The notes under the pieces were generated by a model, which was given only the letters and a program-made list of their open reading frames with translations, did not search any database and was not told the DNA's origin. Made by a program: the position numbers and the translations under genes. Shown one piece after another: positions 26,781-35,370 of a DNA stretch of 64,000 bases; within the stretch, counting starts at the first letter, position 1, and each line of letters starts with the position of its first letter. Origin of the DNA: Catenulispora sp. EB89 (GTDB taxonomy: Bacteria > Actinomycetota > Actinomycetes > Streptomycetales > Catenulisporaceae); assembly GCF_041261445.1 (NCBI RefSeq), contig NZ_JBGCCU010000005.1:434001-498000 (forward strand), in the 5' to 3' direction.

Positions 26781-27524
26781 TCAGGCCGGGTCGGCGGGGT
26801 GCGGGGCGACCAGGACCCGGGCGGCGTCCCGGGCCTCGCACATCCCCACCAGCACCTCGTAGGCCTTCTCGCCCATCATCTCGGTCAGCTCCGGGCCGTA
26901 GGACACGTAGACGGGCTCGCGCCCCACGTGCGCCTCGGTCGCCCCGGTGCACCACCAGTTCAGGTCGTGGCCGCCGCCGCCCCAGCCGCGCCGGTCGTAC
27001 TCGCCGATCGAGACGACGAGCACCTCGGTGCCGTCCGGCCGCTCGACGCGGTCGTACGACCGGCGCACTGGCAGCTGCCAGCAGACGTCCGGCTTGGTGG
27101 TCAGCGGATGCACGTCCTCGCGCAGCGCCAGCGCGTGCAGCGCGCAGCCCTCGCCGCCGGCGAAGCCGGGACGGTTCAGGAAGACGCAGGCCCCCTCGAC
27201 GACCCGCGTCTGCTTGTCGCCGTCCTCATCCTTCTGAGTGATTCCGAGTTCCTGACCCACCGAGCGGAACTGCCAGGTCTCGTCGGTGAGCCGCTCGGCG
27301 GCCTTCTCGACGCGCTTTCTGTCGGCTTTGTCCGAGTAGTGCGCACCGAGGGTGCAGCAGCCGTCGGAGGCCCGGCCGGGGCGGATGCCGCCGCAGCCCG
27401 CGCCCCAGATGCAGGTCCAGCGCGAGCACAGCCAGGTCAGGTCGGCCCGGTAGAGCTGGGCGGCGTTGTCGGGGTCGGTGAACTCCACCCATTCGCGGGG
27501 GAAGTCGAGCGGTACTTCAGGCAC
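26781..27524 (-). CDS. Conserved actinobacterial Cys-rich protein of unknown function
   Basis: The 247-residue protein has a dense N-terminal cysteine pattern ([15 protein letters not shown], then [12 protein letters not shown]). More cysteines follow in [11 protein letters not shown] and PDVCWQLP. The spacing suggests a metal- or iron-sulfur-binding fold. It resembles a widely conserved actinobacterial family that I recognise by pattern but cannot name with a function. GTG 27524 is supported by TAGGCT 6 nt upstream on the minus strand. It is divergent from the Ppx/GppA gene with 59 nt between starts. Confidence 0.8.
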   Translation of the reverse strand: MPEVPLDFPREWVEFTDPDNAAQLYRADLTWLCSRWTCIWGAGCGGIRPGRASDGCCTLGAHYSDKADRKRVEKAAERLTDETWQFRSVGQELGITQKDEDGDKQTRVVEGACVFLNRPGFAGGEGCALHALALREDVHPLTTKPDVCWQLPVRRSYDRVERPDGTEVLVVSIGEYDRRGWGGGGHDLNWWCTGATEAHVGREPVYVSYGPELTEMMGEKAYEVLVGMCEARDAARVLVAPHPADPA

Positions 27525-27583
27525 CGGGCAAGCCTATGCGGTCGGCGCGCTTGGCCGTGGGAGGCCGGGTAACGTATCGCGAT

Positions 27584-28513
27584 ATGCGCCTTGGAGTGTT
27601 GGACGTCGGATCGAACACGGTCCACTTGCTGTTGCTGGACGCGCACGCCGGTGCCCACCCGATCCCGGCGTTCTCGCACAAGGTCGAGCTGCACCTTTCC
27701 CAGCTCACGGACGAGCAGGGGGCCATCGTCCCCAGCGGTATCGAGCGCCTTTGCTACGTCGTCGCGAACGCGCTGCGCATCGCCGAGGACAAGGGCTCCG
27801 AGGAGATGCTCGCCTTCGCGACCTCCGCGGTGCGCGAGGCCGCCAACGGCGACGAGGTGCTGGCCAAGGTCCGCGAGGAGACCGGGGTCAAGCTGGAGGT
27901 GCTGCCCGGCCCGGACGAGGCGAAGCTGACCTTCCTGGCCGTGCGCCGCTGGTTCGGCTGGTCCGCCGGCCGGCTGCTGGTGCTGGACATCGGCGGCGGC
28001 TCGCTGGAGATCGCGGTCGGCCTGGACGAGCTGCCGGACGTGATGGAGTCCCTGCCGCTGGGCGCCTCGCGGCTGACCCACGACCGCCTCAAGGGCGACC
28101 CGCCCGGCCCGGAGCAGATCCGGGAGCTGCGCCGGTACGTGCGGCACGAGATCGCCAAGGGGGTCTCCCGGGTGGCCCGGGCCGGCCGTCCGGACCGGGT
28201 GGTGATCACCTCCAAGACTTTCCGGCAGCTGGCCCGGATCGCCGGGGCCGCGCCCTCGGCGCAGGGCCTGTACGCCCCGCGCTCGCTGCGCGCCCGGGAC
28301 CTGACCGAGTGGGTGCCGCGGCTGTCGCAGATGTCGACCGCCCAGCGCGCCGGGCTCCCCGGGGTCTCCACCGGCCGGGCCGAGCAGCTGCTGGCCGGCG
28401 CCGTGGTCGCCGACGCCGCGTTCGACCTGTTCAACGTGGAGGTCGCCGACCTGTGCCCGTGGGCGCTGCGCGAAGGCGTGATCCTTCGGCGGCTGGACAC
28501 CCTTGTAAGCTGA
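27584..28513 (+). CDS. Ppx/GppA family phosphatase (exopolyphosphatase-like)
   Basis: The family hydrolyses polyphosphate or pppGpp. The 309-residue, two-domain ASKHA protein has [16 protein letters not shown] at the N-terminus, [11 protein letters not shown], the [10 protein letters not shown] phosphate loop and the catalytic Glu in the TSAVREA region. It lacks the C-terminal HD-like domains of longer Ppx, as do the short mycobacterial-type enzymes. ATG 27584 is chosen because it starts the family N-terminus and TAACGT lies 8 nt upstream. The next gene starts 6 nt after the stop. Confidence 0.9.
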   Translation: MRLGVLDVGSNTVHLLLLDAHAGAHPIPAFSHKVELHLSQLTDEQGAIVPSGIERLCYVVANALRIAEDKGSEEMLAFATSAVREAANGDEVLAKVREETGVKLEVLPGPDEAKLTFLAVRRWFGWSAGRLLVLDIGGGSLEIAVGLDELPDVMESLPLGASRLTHDRLKGDPPGPEQIRELRRYVRHEIAKGVSRVARAGRPDRVVITSKTFRQLARIAGAAPSAQGLYAPRSLRARDLTEWVPRLSQMSTAQRAGLPGVSTGRAEQLLAGAVVADAAFDLFNVEVADLCPWALREGVILRRLDTLVS

Positions 28514-28518
28514 GCGGC

Positions 28519-29430
28519 GTGACCTTCGTGACCGACCGCGCCGGGACGACGGAGCAGGTCACCACACCGAAAGTGGGCCTGTCGACGTCCTCGGTCTACC
28601 CCGAGCCCACCCGCTACGCCTTCGACGTGGCCAACCGGCTCGGCTACGACGGCGTGGAGGTCATGGTCTCGATCGACCCGGCGAGCCAGCACCCGGACAA
28701 GATCCTGGAGTACGTCGACGAGTACCAGGTCCCGGTGCTGTCGATCCACGCCCCGACGCTGTTCTGGCTGAACCTGAAGCGGGTCTGGGGCTCGGACCCG
28801 TGGGAGAAGCTGAAGAAGTCCCGCGAGGCCGCCGAGCGGGTCGGCGCCAAGGTCGTCGTGGTGCACCCGCCGTTCCGCTGGCAGCAGCCCTACGCCGAGG
28901 AGTTCGCCGAGGGCATCAGGCAGCTGAATCAGGAGTCGGAGGTCCGCTTCGCGGTGGAGAACATGTACCCCTGGCGCGCCTCCACCCCCGACATCTTCGG
29001 GCGCCTGCCGCGCATCAAGCTGCCGCGCGTGGAACGCGAGGGCGAGGCGTACTTCCCGGGCTGGGACCCCACCGAGACCGGCTACGAGCACTATGTCCTG
29101 GACCTGTCGCACACCGCGACCGCCCGCAACGACGCCCTGGCGATGTACGAGCGCATGGGCGACAAGCTGGTCCACCTGCACCTCGCCGACGGCTCCGGGC
29201 AGAACAAGGACGAGCACCTGGTCCCCGGCCGCGGCACCCAGCCCTGCCAGGAGATCCTGGAGCGCATCGCCCGGCGCGGCCTGGCCGGCGCCGTCATCCT
29301 CGAGGTGAGCACCCGGCGCGCGGAGAGCGACCTCCAGCGCGAGGAGGACCTGCGTGACTCCCTGGTCTTCGCCCGCCGCGCGCTGGCCCGGGTGAGGGAA
29401 GAGCCGCGCGCCTTGCCGGTCTCGGAGTAG
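28519..29430 (+). CDS. Sugar phosphate isomerase/epimerase-like TIM-barrel protein
   Basis: The 303-residue protein belongs to the AP-endonuclease-2/xylose-isomerase-like TIM-barrel family. Strand and metal-site segments are VGLSTSSVYPEPT, GVEVMVSID, VLSIHAPT, VVVHPPFRWQ, AVENMYPW, LDLSHTATA, LVHLHLADGSG and AVILEVST. The substrate is unknown. GTG 28519 has TAAGCT (28506-28511), which overlaps the end of the upstream gene, 7 nt before it. It is probably expressed with the Ppx/GppA gene and also from its own start site. Confidence 0.85.
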   Translation: MTFVTDRAGTTEQVTTPKVGLSTSSVYPEPTRYAFDVANRLGYDGVEVMVSIDPASQHPDKILEYVDEYQVPVLSIHAPTLFWLNLKRVWGSDPWEKLKKSREAAERVGAKVVVVHPPFRWQQPYAEEFAEGIRQLNQESEVRFAVENMYPWRASTPDIFGRLPRIKLPRVEREGEAYFPGWDPTETGYEHYVLDLSHTATARNDALAMYERMGDKLVHLHLADGSGQNKDEHLVPGRGTQPCQEILERIARRGLAGAVILEVSTRRAESDLQREEDLRDSLVFARRALARVREEPRALPVSE

Positions 29431-29453
29431 CACAAGCACACAGGGGAGATGCG

Positions 29454-30218
29454 TTGGCCGAGTCATCGAAGTTCGACACCCTGGCGTCCGCGTACGCCAA
29501 GTCCCGCCCGACCTATCCCGACGCGCTCTTCGACGCGCTGCAGGAGCTCTCCGGGCACGCGCTGTCCGGCGCCCGGGTCGCCGACGTGGGCGCCGGGACC
29601 GGGATCTCCTCCCGGCAACTGCACGAGCGCGGCGCGGCGGTGACCGCGGTCGAGCTCTCCGAGCCGATGCTGCGCCAGCTGGTCTCGCAGTCCCCGGGGG
29701 TCGGCGCGGTGATGGGCAGCGCCAACGCCCTGCCGCTGCGCGCGGCCTCGGTCGACTTCGTGACCTTCGCCCAGGCCTGGCACTGGGTGGACCCGGAGCT
29801 GGCGGTCCCGGAGGTCATCAGGGTCCTGAAGCCGGGCGGCGCGCTGGCCTGCTTCTGGAACATGCCGTTGGCCGACGCGCCCTGGCGGCTGGGCTACAAC
29901 GACCGGATCAGGGAGCTGATCGGCGGCGAGCCCGACTACGGCAACGACAGCACGGCCCTGGACCAGGAGCCGCGGATCGAGCTCGGAGGCCGGTTCGCCG
30001 GCCTGCCGGTGCACGTGGTCGAGACGCCGTGGTCCCGGACGGTGCCGCTGGAGCACCGGATCACCAACGTCATGTCGCGGTCGTACGTCAGCGACGTGGA
30101 GCCGGAGCGGCTGGCCGCGTTCCTGGACCGGGAACGGGCGTTCCTGCTGAGCCACTTCCCGGACGGGATGGTCGTCGAGGAGTACTCGGCGTGGCTCGGG
30201 GTGGTGCGGCGGCCTTAG
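29454..30218 (+). CDS. Class I SAM-dependent methyltransferase
   Basis: The 254-residue protein has the SAM-binding motif I ADVGAGTGISSRQL, motif II VTAVELSEPML, GSANALPL, and the VTFAQAWHWVD motif of the Methyltransf_11 group, followed by VLKPGGALACFWN. The substrate cannot be told. The start is TTG 29454: GGGGAG lies 5 nt upstream and no ATG or GTG in this frame is suitably placed. It follows the TIM-barrel gene by 23 nt, so co-transcription is likely. Confidence 0.85.
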   Translation: MAESSKFDTLASAYAKSRPTYPDALFDALQELSGHALSGARVADVGAGTGISSRQLHERGAAVTAVELSEPMLRQLVSQSPGVGAVMGSANALPLRAASVDFVTFAQAWHWVDPELAVPEVIRVLKPGGALACFWNMPLADAPWRLGYNDRIRELIGGEPDYGNDSTALDQEPRIELGGRFAGLPVHVVETPWSRTVPLEHRITNVMSRSYVSDVEPERLAAFLDRERAFLLSHFPDGMVVEEYSAWLGVVRRP

Positions 30219-30405
30219 GCGGCCGCCGGCTGGTACCGCGCGGGCTCGGGGAAGGCCTCGGGGCGGGCACGGGGCAGGCTCGGCGCGGCCTCGCGGCGCC
30301 TTGAGCGGCCCCGGGTACCCCGCGCGGCTCACCGGCCCGGCCCCGTCCCCGAAGTAGTCCTAGGCTTGCCCCACTGGGCTCCACACTCCTCGAGGAGGCA
30401 CCGCG

Positions 30406-31335
30406 GTGTTGCGTCGGACCTTGCTGGCGGCGGCGGGCAGTGATCGCACCCGCGCCCTGGTCGAGCGCTCGCCGGGCTCGCGCCAGGTGGTGAAGCGCTA
30501 CGTCGCCGGTCCCGCCACCGACGACGCGGTGGCCGTGGCCGACGCGCTGATCGAGGACGGCCTGCTGGCCACGATGGACCATCTGGGCGAGGACACCACC
30601 GACGCCAACCAGGCGATTCTGGTCAAGGAGGCGTACCTGCTGCTGCTGGAGCGGCTGGCGGCGGCCGGGCTGACCCCGCACGCCGAGGTGTCGGTGAAAC
30701 TCTCGGCCATCGGCCAGTCGCTGAGCAACGACGGCGAGAAGATAGCCCTCGAACACGCGCACGCCATCTGCGAGGGCGCGCAGCGGGCCGGCACCACGGT
30801 GACCTTCGACGCCGAGGACCACACCACCACCGACTCGACCCTGAAGATAGTCTCCGAGCTGCGGCGGGACTATCCGTGGGCGGGCCTGTGCCTGCAGGCC
30901 TACCTGCGGCGCACCGAGGCGGACTGCAAGGACTTCGCGACCACGGGATCCCGCGTCCGGCTGTGCAAGGGCGCCTACCGCGAGCCGGAGTCGGTCGCCT
31001 ACCAGGACACGCAGGAAGTCGACCTGTCCTTCGTCCGCTGCATGCGCACCCTGATGGCCGGCGAGGGCTACCCGATGCTGGCCACCCACGACCCGCGCCT
31101 GATCGAGATAGGCGGCGCGCTGGCCGTCCGCAACGGCCGCGGCATCGGCAGCTACGAGTTCCAGATGCTCTTCGGCGTCCGGCCGCACGAGCAGAAGCGC
31201 CTGGCCTCCGCCGGCGAACGCATGCGGGTGTACGTGCCGTACGGGAGCGAGTGGTACGGCTACCTCATGCGACGATTGGCGGAGCGCCCCGCGAACCTCG
31301 GCTTCTTCGCCCGGTCGCTGCTCTCGAAAGACTGA
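30406..31335 (+). CDS. Proline dehydrogenase
   Basis: This monofunctional FAD enzyme (309 residues, the short PutB type) oxidises proline to pyrroline-5-carboxylate. Visible signatures include VSVKLSAIGQ, FDAEDHTT, LQAYLRRTEAD, RLCKGAYREPE, LATHDPRLIE and EFQMLFGVRPHEQKRLA. GTG 30406 has AGGAGG 7 nt upstream, and TAGGCT (30361-30366) is a plausible -10. The next gene, proC, catalyses the opposite-direction step, so the pair may balance proline and P5C. Confidence 0.92.
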   Translation: MLRRTLLAAAGSDRTRALVERSPGSRQVVKRYVAGPATDDAVAVADALIEDGLLATMDHLGEDTTDANQAILVKEAYLLLLERLAAAGLTPHAEVSVKLSAIGQSLSNDGEKIALEHAHAICEGAQRAGTTVTFDAEDHTTTDSTLKIVSELRRDYPWAGLCLQAYLRRTEADCKDFATTGSRVRLCKGAYREPESVAYQDTQEVDLSFVRCMRTLMAGEGYPMLATHDPRLIEIGGALAVRNGRGIGSYEFQMLFGVRPHEQKRLASAGERMRVYVPYGSEWYGYLMRRLAERPANLGFFARSLLSKD

Positions 31336-31368
31336 GCCTTTGTGGCGGATGTGAGGAGACCGGACCCC

Positions 31369-32175
31369 ATGACCCAGCGCGTCGCCGTCCTCGGCACCGG
31401 AAAGATCGGCGAGGCTCTGGTCTCCGGCCTCCTGCGGGCCGGCAAACGGCCCGGCGAGGTGCTGGTGACGGCCCGGCGCCCGGAGCGCGGGGCGGCCCTG
31501 CACGCCACGTACGGCGTCGAGGTGGTGAGCAACGCCGAGGCGGCCGCGAAGGCCGACACCCTCATCCTGATGGTCAAGCCGCAGGACATGGCCGCGCTGC
31601 TGGAGGAACTGGCCCCGCACGTCCCGGCCGGCCGGCTGGTGATCACCGGCGCCGCCGGCATCACCACCCACTTCATCGCCTCGCGGCTGGCCGAGGGCAT
31701 CCCGGTGGTCCGCGTCATGACCAACACCCCGGTCCTGGTCGACGAGGCCATGTCCGCGATCTCGGCCGGCGCGCACGCCACCGAGGAGCACCTGGTCCGC
31801 ACCGAGGAGATCTTCTCCCCGGTCGGCAAGACGATCCGGGTCCCGGAGGCCCAGCAGGACGCGGTGACGGCGCTGTCCGGCTCCGGTCCGGCGTACTTCT
31901 ACTACCTGGTCGAGGCCATGACCGACGCCGGCATCCTGCTCGGCCTGCCGCGGGCCGCCGCGCACGACCTGATCGTGCAGGCCGCGATCGGCGCCGCGGT
32001 CATGCTGCGGGACTCCGGCGAGCACCCGGTGAAGCTCCGCGAGGCGGTCACCTCCCCGGCCGGCACCACCATCTCCGCCATCCGCACCATGGAGGACCAC
32101 GGAGTGCGCGCGGCGATGATCGCCGCGCTGGAGGCCGCCCGGGACCGGTCGCGGGAACTCGCCTCCGGGCAGTGA
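31369..32175 (+). CDS. proC: Pyrroline-5-carboxylate reductase
   Basis: ProC reduces P5C to proline with NAD(P)H. The 268-residue protein has the Rossmann motif VLGTGKIGEALVSGL, MVKPQDM, and the family signature SGSGPAYFYYLVEAM with LREAVTSPAGTT near the C-terminus. ATG 31369 has GAGGAGA upstream; an in-frame GTG at 31342 is less likely. It follows the proline dehydrogenase gene by 33 nt. Confidence 0.95.
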   Translation: MTQRVAVLGTGKIGEALVSGLLRAGKRPGEVLVTARRPERGAALHATYGVEVVSNAEAAAKADTLILMVKPQDMAALLEELAPHVPAGRLVITGAAGITTHFIASRLAEGIPVVRVMTNTPVLVDEAMSAISAGAHATEEHLVRTEEIFSPVGKTIRVPEAQQDAVTALSGSGPAYFYYLVEAMTDAGILLGLPRAAAHDLIVQAAIGAAVMLRDSGEHPVKLREAVTSPAGTTISAIRTMEDHGVRAAMIAALEAARDRSRELASGQ

Positions 32176-32229
32176 TGCAGCGCCGGGGGTGAGTCGTTCC
32201 GTCCTACCTTCTGAAGGGGAGGACGGACG

Positions 32230-32751
32230 ATGCGAGATTCCGCTGAAGCGGAGTACAAGCGATACGTCACGGCGCGTTCCCACGCGCTGTGGCACACCGC
32301 GTTCCTGATGTGCGGCGACGCGCATCAGGCCGAGGACGTGGTGCAGACCGCTTTGCTGAAGCTGTACGTGGCCTGGCACCGGGTCGAGCGCGCCGAGAAC
32401 CGCGACGCGTACGTGCGCCGCGTCCTGGTGCGCTGCGTCATCGACGAGAAGCGCCGCGGATGGCGGCGCGAGCGCGTGGTGGCGACGGTGCCGGAATCGG
32501 CGGCTGATGACGGTCCGGACATAGGGGAGCGGGACGCCGCTCTTCGAGCCTTGGCGCTTCTGGCGCCGCGCCAACGAGCCACATTGGTCCTCCGGTTCTG
32601 GGAGGACCTTTCCGTCGAGCAGACCGCTGAGTTGCTCGGGTGTTCACCCGGCACCGTCCGTTCGCAGACCGCGCGAGGGTTGGCCACCCTGCGCGGGATC
32701 CTCCTCGACCAGCAGGCGACGGCCTCCGGCCGCGTGGAGAAGGAGCGGTGA
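32230..32751 (+). CDS. ECF sigma factor, SigE family
   Basis: The 173-residue protein has region 2 (HTAFLMCGDAHQAEDVVQTALLKLYVAW) and region 4 (LAPRQRATLVLRFWEDLSVEQTAELLGCSPGTVRSQ, here given only in outline). These are characteristic of the actinobacterial SigE-family ECF group. The ATG has GGGGAGGACGG upstream, and TACCTT near 32207 may be its -10. The stop overlaps the next ATG (TGATG), so it is coupled to a membrane protein that is probably its regulator. Confidence 0.88.
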   Translation: MRDSAEAEYKRYVTARSHALWHTAFLMCGDAHQAEDVVQTALLKLYVAWHRVERAENRDAYVRRVLVRCVIDEKRRGWRRERVVATVPESAADDGPDIGERDAALRALALLAPRQRATLVLRFWEDLSVEQTAELLGCSPGTVRSQTARGLATLRGILLDQQATASGRVEKER

Positions 32752-33734
32752 TGGCAGGGTTCGATGATCGAGACGACTTCGGGGCCGAGGGGTACGAGGC
32801 CGAGGGGTACGGGGTCGGGGAGTACAGGGTCGGGGGGTACGGGGCCGGGCCGGTCGGCGATGCCGATGGGAACGGTGCCACCGAGAGCGGGGCCGACGAG
32901 AGCGGGGCCGAGGCCCGCGAGGTGTTCGCGCGTACCGTGACCGGTGCCGGGGACCGGCCGCGGCTGGGTTTCACGGCCGAGGACCTGGTGCTCGGCGGGC
33001 GTCGGCGGGTCCGGCGTCGGCGGGTGGGCGCGGCTTTGGCGGGTACCGCCTCGGTCGCGGCGGTGGCCGTGGCCGCGACGGCGATCGGCGTCGGCCGCGC
33101 GGCGTCACCCGCCTCGGACTCGAGTCCCGCGGCGCGGGACGCGAAACTCGCGAACGCGGCCATCGGCAAGATCTACGACGAACTCGACCCCCGGGGGAAC
33201 CACCTCAATGCCGGCGGCAACAAGCGCGATGTGGACTATTTCCTGCAGTCCGGTGGCGGCCAGTGCGACGTCACGGCACACGTCCTGGACGCCTACGGCT
33301 TCGAGGAAGCCTGGACCGCGGACGGCAAGGGCGTCGGCCCGCGCAACGGCAGCGACACGTCGCCGTGGGTGCACGTCACGGTACTCATAGCGGCGTCCAG
33401 CGGACAGGTCGGGCAGTTCCTGCCGGGCGCGGGCTGGGGGCCGGTCTTCAAGGAGACGATGGCCGACGACGGTTCCGTGGTCCAGATGGCCTCGGCCGCC
33501 GGAGGGCACGAGGTGAAGGCGGTCCGGACGTTCACCGACCAGCGTCAGGTCATCGTGATGGCCGAAGACGAATCGGTCGTGACGCCTCCCGCCGGGGCGC
33601 CGGCGGCCAAGCCGACGGAACCGTTCCCCTTCACCGCGGACAAGCTCGGCGCAGTCGTCGCCGGACTGTCGCAGCCGCTGCCCTTCGCCGACGGCTATCG
33701 GCCCCCGGGGCCGTGCGGCGCGGGAGGCCGGTGA
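32751..33734 (+). CDS. Membrane protein coupled to the SigE-family sigma factor
   Basis: The 327-residue protein has an acidic, Gly/Glu-rich N-terminal part, a basic patch (GRRRVRRRRVGA), one transmembrane helix (about residues 95-115) and a secreted C-terminal domain of ~200 residues with GGGQCDVTAHVLDAY. There is no zinc-finger anti-sigma motif. By position it is the likely partner or anti-sigma factor of the upstream sigma factor, but its fold is not recognised. ATG 32751 overlaps the sigma gene stop; earlier in-frame starts lie inside that gene. Confidence 0.72.
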   Translation: MAGFDDRDDFGAEGYEAEGYGVGEYRVGGYGAGPVGDADGNGATESGADESGAEAREVFARTVTGAGDRPRLGFTAEDLVLGGRRRVRRRRVGAALAGTASVAAVAVAATAIGVGRAASPASDSSPAARDAKLANAAIGKIYDELDPRGNHLNAGGNKRDVDYFLQSGGGQCDVTAHVLDAYGFEEAWTADGKGVGPRNGSDTSPWVHVTVLIAASSGQVGQFLPGAGWGPVFKETMADDGSVVQMASAAGGHEVKAVRTFTDQRQVIVMAEDESVVTPPAGAPAAKPTEPFPFTADKLGAVVAGLSQPLPFADGYRPPGPCGAGGR

Positions 33735-33800
33735 TTCCGTGACGCATCTGACAGCGGCTCGCGAGGGCGTGGTGCGTGGGCCGTGGCTACTGTGCTGAGC

Positions 33801-35282
33801 ATGGATGATCTCGGTCTGCCATCGGTGTTCCGGGTGGGGGAGTTCGCGGCGTGGGCGGTGTCCGCCGCGCACACGCAGGCGGCGGCGTTCTTCGCGACGC
33901 GCAACGGCCTGCCGGCGGCGCCGCAGGTGCGGGTCGGCGTGCGGGAGGCGGCCATCGCCTTTCGGAGCGAGCGGTATCTGCGCGTGGACGGCGAGGCCGC
34001 GTTCGAGTGGGCCCCGCTGTCGGGGGACTACGAGGCGGCCGACGGCTGGGTGCGGCTGCACTGCAACTTCGAGCACCACGCCGAGATCGCGTGCCGGGTC
34101 CTCGGCGTCCCGCAGGAGCGCGCGGCGGTCGAGGCCGCGGTCCGCCGACGCGGGCGCTTCGAGCTGGAGGACGCGATCGCCGACGCCGGCGGGGTCGCGG
34201 CGGCGATGCGGACGCGGGCGGAGTGGGTGGCGCATCCGCAGAGTGCGGCGGTGGGCGGGCGGCCGGTGGTCGCGATGGGGGCTTTGGCCGGGGGCGGGGT
34301 TTTCGGTGGGCAGGCGGGGCGGTCCGGGGGCGGGGGTCGTGCTGGTGCCGGTGTTGGTGCGGAGAGCGGGGCGGAGGCGGTTGGTGACTCAGCGGCTGGA
34401 TCAGCTGCGCGGCTGGCTGACGAATCGTTTGGCGGTTCGGCTGGCGAGCCGGCTCCCGGCTGGGGCGCTGGTTCGGTTGGCAGGCTGGTTGGTGAGCGAG
34501 CTGCCGGCTTGGCTGCCGGCTCCGCCACCCGGCCGCTGTCCGGTATCCGCGTCCTCGACCTGACCCGGATCATCGCCGGTCCGAACGCCGGGCGCGTGCT
34601 GGCCGGCTACGGCGCCGACGTCACCATGGTCCGTTCGCCCCTGCTGCCCACCATCCGCGGCCTCGACCTGGATCTCAACGTCGGCAAGGCGTTGCGGTTC
34701 CTCGACCTGCGCAGCGACGCGGGCCGGGAGGCGTTCCTCGACCTCGTCCGCGAGGCCGACATCGTGCTGCAGTCCTATCGGCCCGGTGCACTGGCGGGGC
34801 TCGGCCTGGGTCCGGCCGACCTGGCCGCCGTCAAGCCGAACCTGGTCCACGTCTCGATCTCCGCCTACGGTCCCGACGGTCCGTGGGGCGGCCGGCGCGG
34901 CTTCGACTCGCTGGTGCAGATGGCGGTCGGGATCGCGGAGGAGGGGATGCGCGCGGCGGGTTCCGAGCGTCCCGTGCCGCTGCCCGCGCAGGTGCTGGAC
35001 CACGGCGCCGGCTGGCTCGCGGCCGCCGGGGCGATCGAGGCGCTGCGGCGCGGCGGCGGGCTGGCGGTCGAGGTGAGCCTGGCCGGGGTGGGGCACGCGC
35101 TGGACGCGTTCGGCCGCCTCGATCCGGCGGTCGGACTGGCGGTCGCCGACCCGACGCTGTCAGACGTCGACGATCTTCTGCTGCGCGGTCCGAGCGCTGC
35201 CGGGACCCTGACGCGGGTGCGTTTCCCCGGCAGCGTGGCGGGTGCGACGCTCGGCTGGGCGGGGCCGCCGCCGCACGCGTGA
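33801..35282 (+). CDS. CoA-transferase family III (CaiB/BaiF) protein with low-complexity insert
   Basis: The C-terminal ~240 residues match family III CoA-transferases: PLSGIRVLDLTRIIAGPNAGR, LQSYRPGALAGLGL, VHVSISAYGPDGPW and GFDSLVQMAVGIA. The N-terminal ~155 residues resemble the small-domain region found in actinobacterial members. Between them lies a ~90-residue Gly/Ala/Ser-rich stretch (about 34270-34540) not usual for the family. Acyl-CoA substrates cannot be assigned. ATG 33801 is chosen because TACTGT (33788-33793) lies 7 nt upstream; an in-frame GTG at 33783 overlaps that hexamer. Confidence 0.8.
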   Translation: MDDLGLPSVFRVGEFAAWAVSAAHTQAAAFFATRNGLPAAPQVRVGVREAAIAFRSERYLRVDGEAAFEWAPLSGDYEAADGWVRLHCNFEHHAEIACRVLGVPQERAAVEAAVRRRGRFELEDAIADAGGVAAAMRTRAEWVAHPQSAAVGGRPVVAMGALAGGGVFGGQAGRSGGGGRAGAGVGAESGAEAVGDSAAGSAARLADESFGGSAGEPAPGWGAGSVGRLVGERAAGLAAGSATRPLSGIRVLDLTRIIAGPNAGRVLAGYGADVTMVRSPLLPTIRGLDLDLNVGKALRFLDLRSDAGREAFLDLVREADIVLQSYRPGALAGLGLGPADLAAVKPNLVHVSISAYGPDGPWGGRRGFDSLVQMAVGIAEEGMRAAGSERPVPLPAQVLDHGAGWLAAAGAIEALRRGGGLAVEVSLAGVGHALDAFGRLDPAVGLAVADPTLSDVDDLLLRGPSAAGTLTRVRFPGSVAGATLGWAGPPPHA

Positions 35283-35318
35283 TCGCACAGTACGCCTTCA
35301 GATCAAACTTCGTCCGGT

Positions 35319-35336
35319 GCTCACCGCGTGTTCACC
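35319..35336 (+). promoter_or_regulatory. PHO-box-like direct repeat upstream of the acid phosphatase gene
   Basis: GCTCACC (35319-35325) and GTTCACC (35330-35336) are spaced as 11-bp units (7 bp plus 4). This is the format of Streptomyces PhoP sites (GTTCACC repeats). The pair ends 21 nt before the -10 TAGCGT (35358-35363), so it would overlap the -35 region. Confidence 0.55.
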
Positions 35337-35370
35337 CAGCGGGGTCAGGCCTCTGGCTAGCGTCCCCGGC

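Noticed and set aside
30219-30405. Very GC-rich spacer between the methyltransferase and proline dehydrogenase genes that can be folded several ways
   Set aside because: No single stable terminator-like hairpin stands out by eye; only the -10 and RBS of the next gene are convincing.
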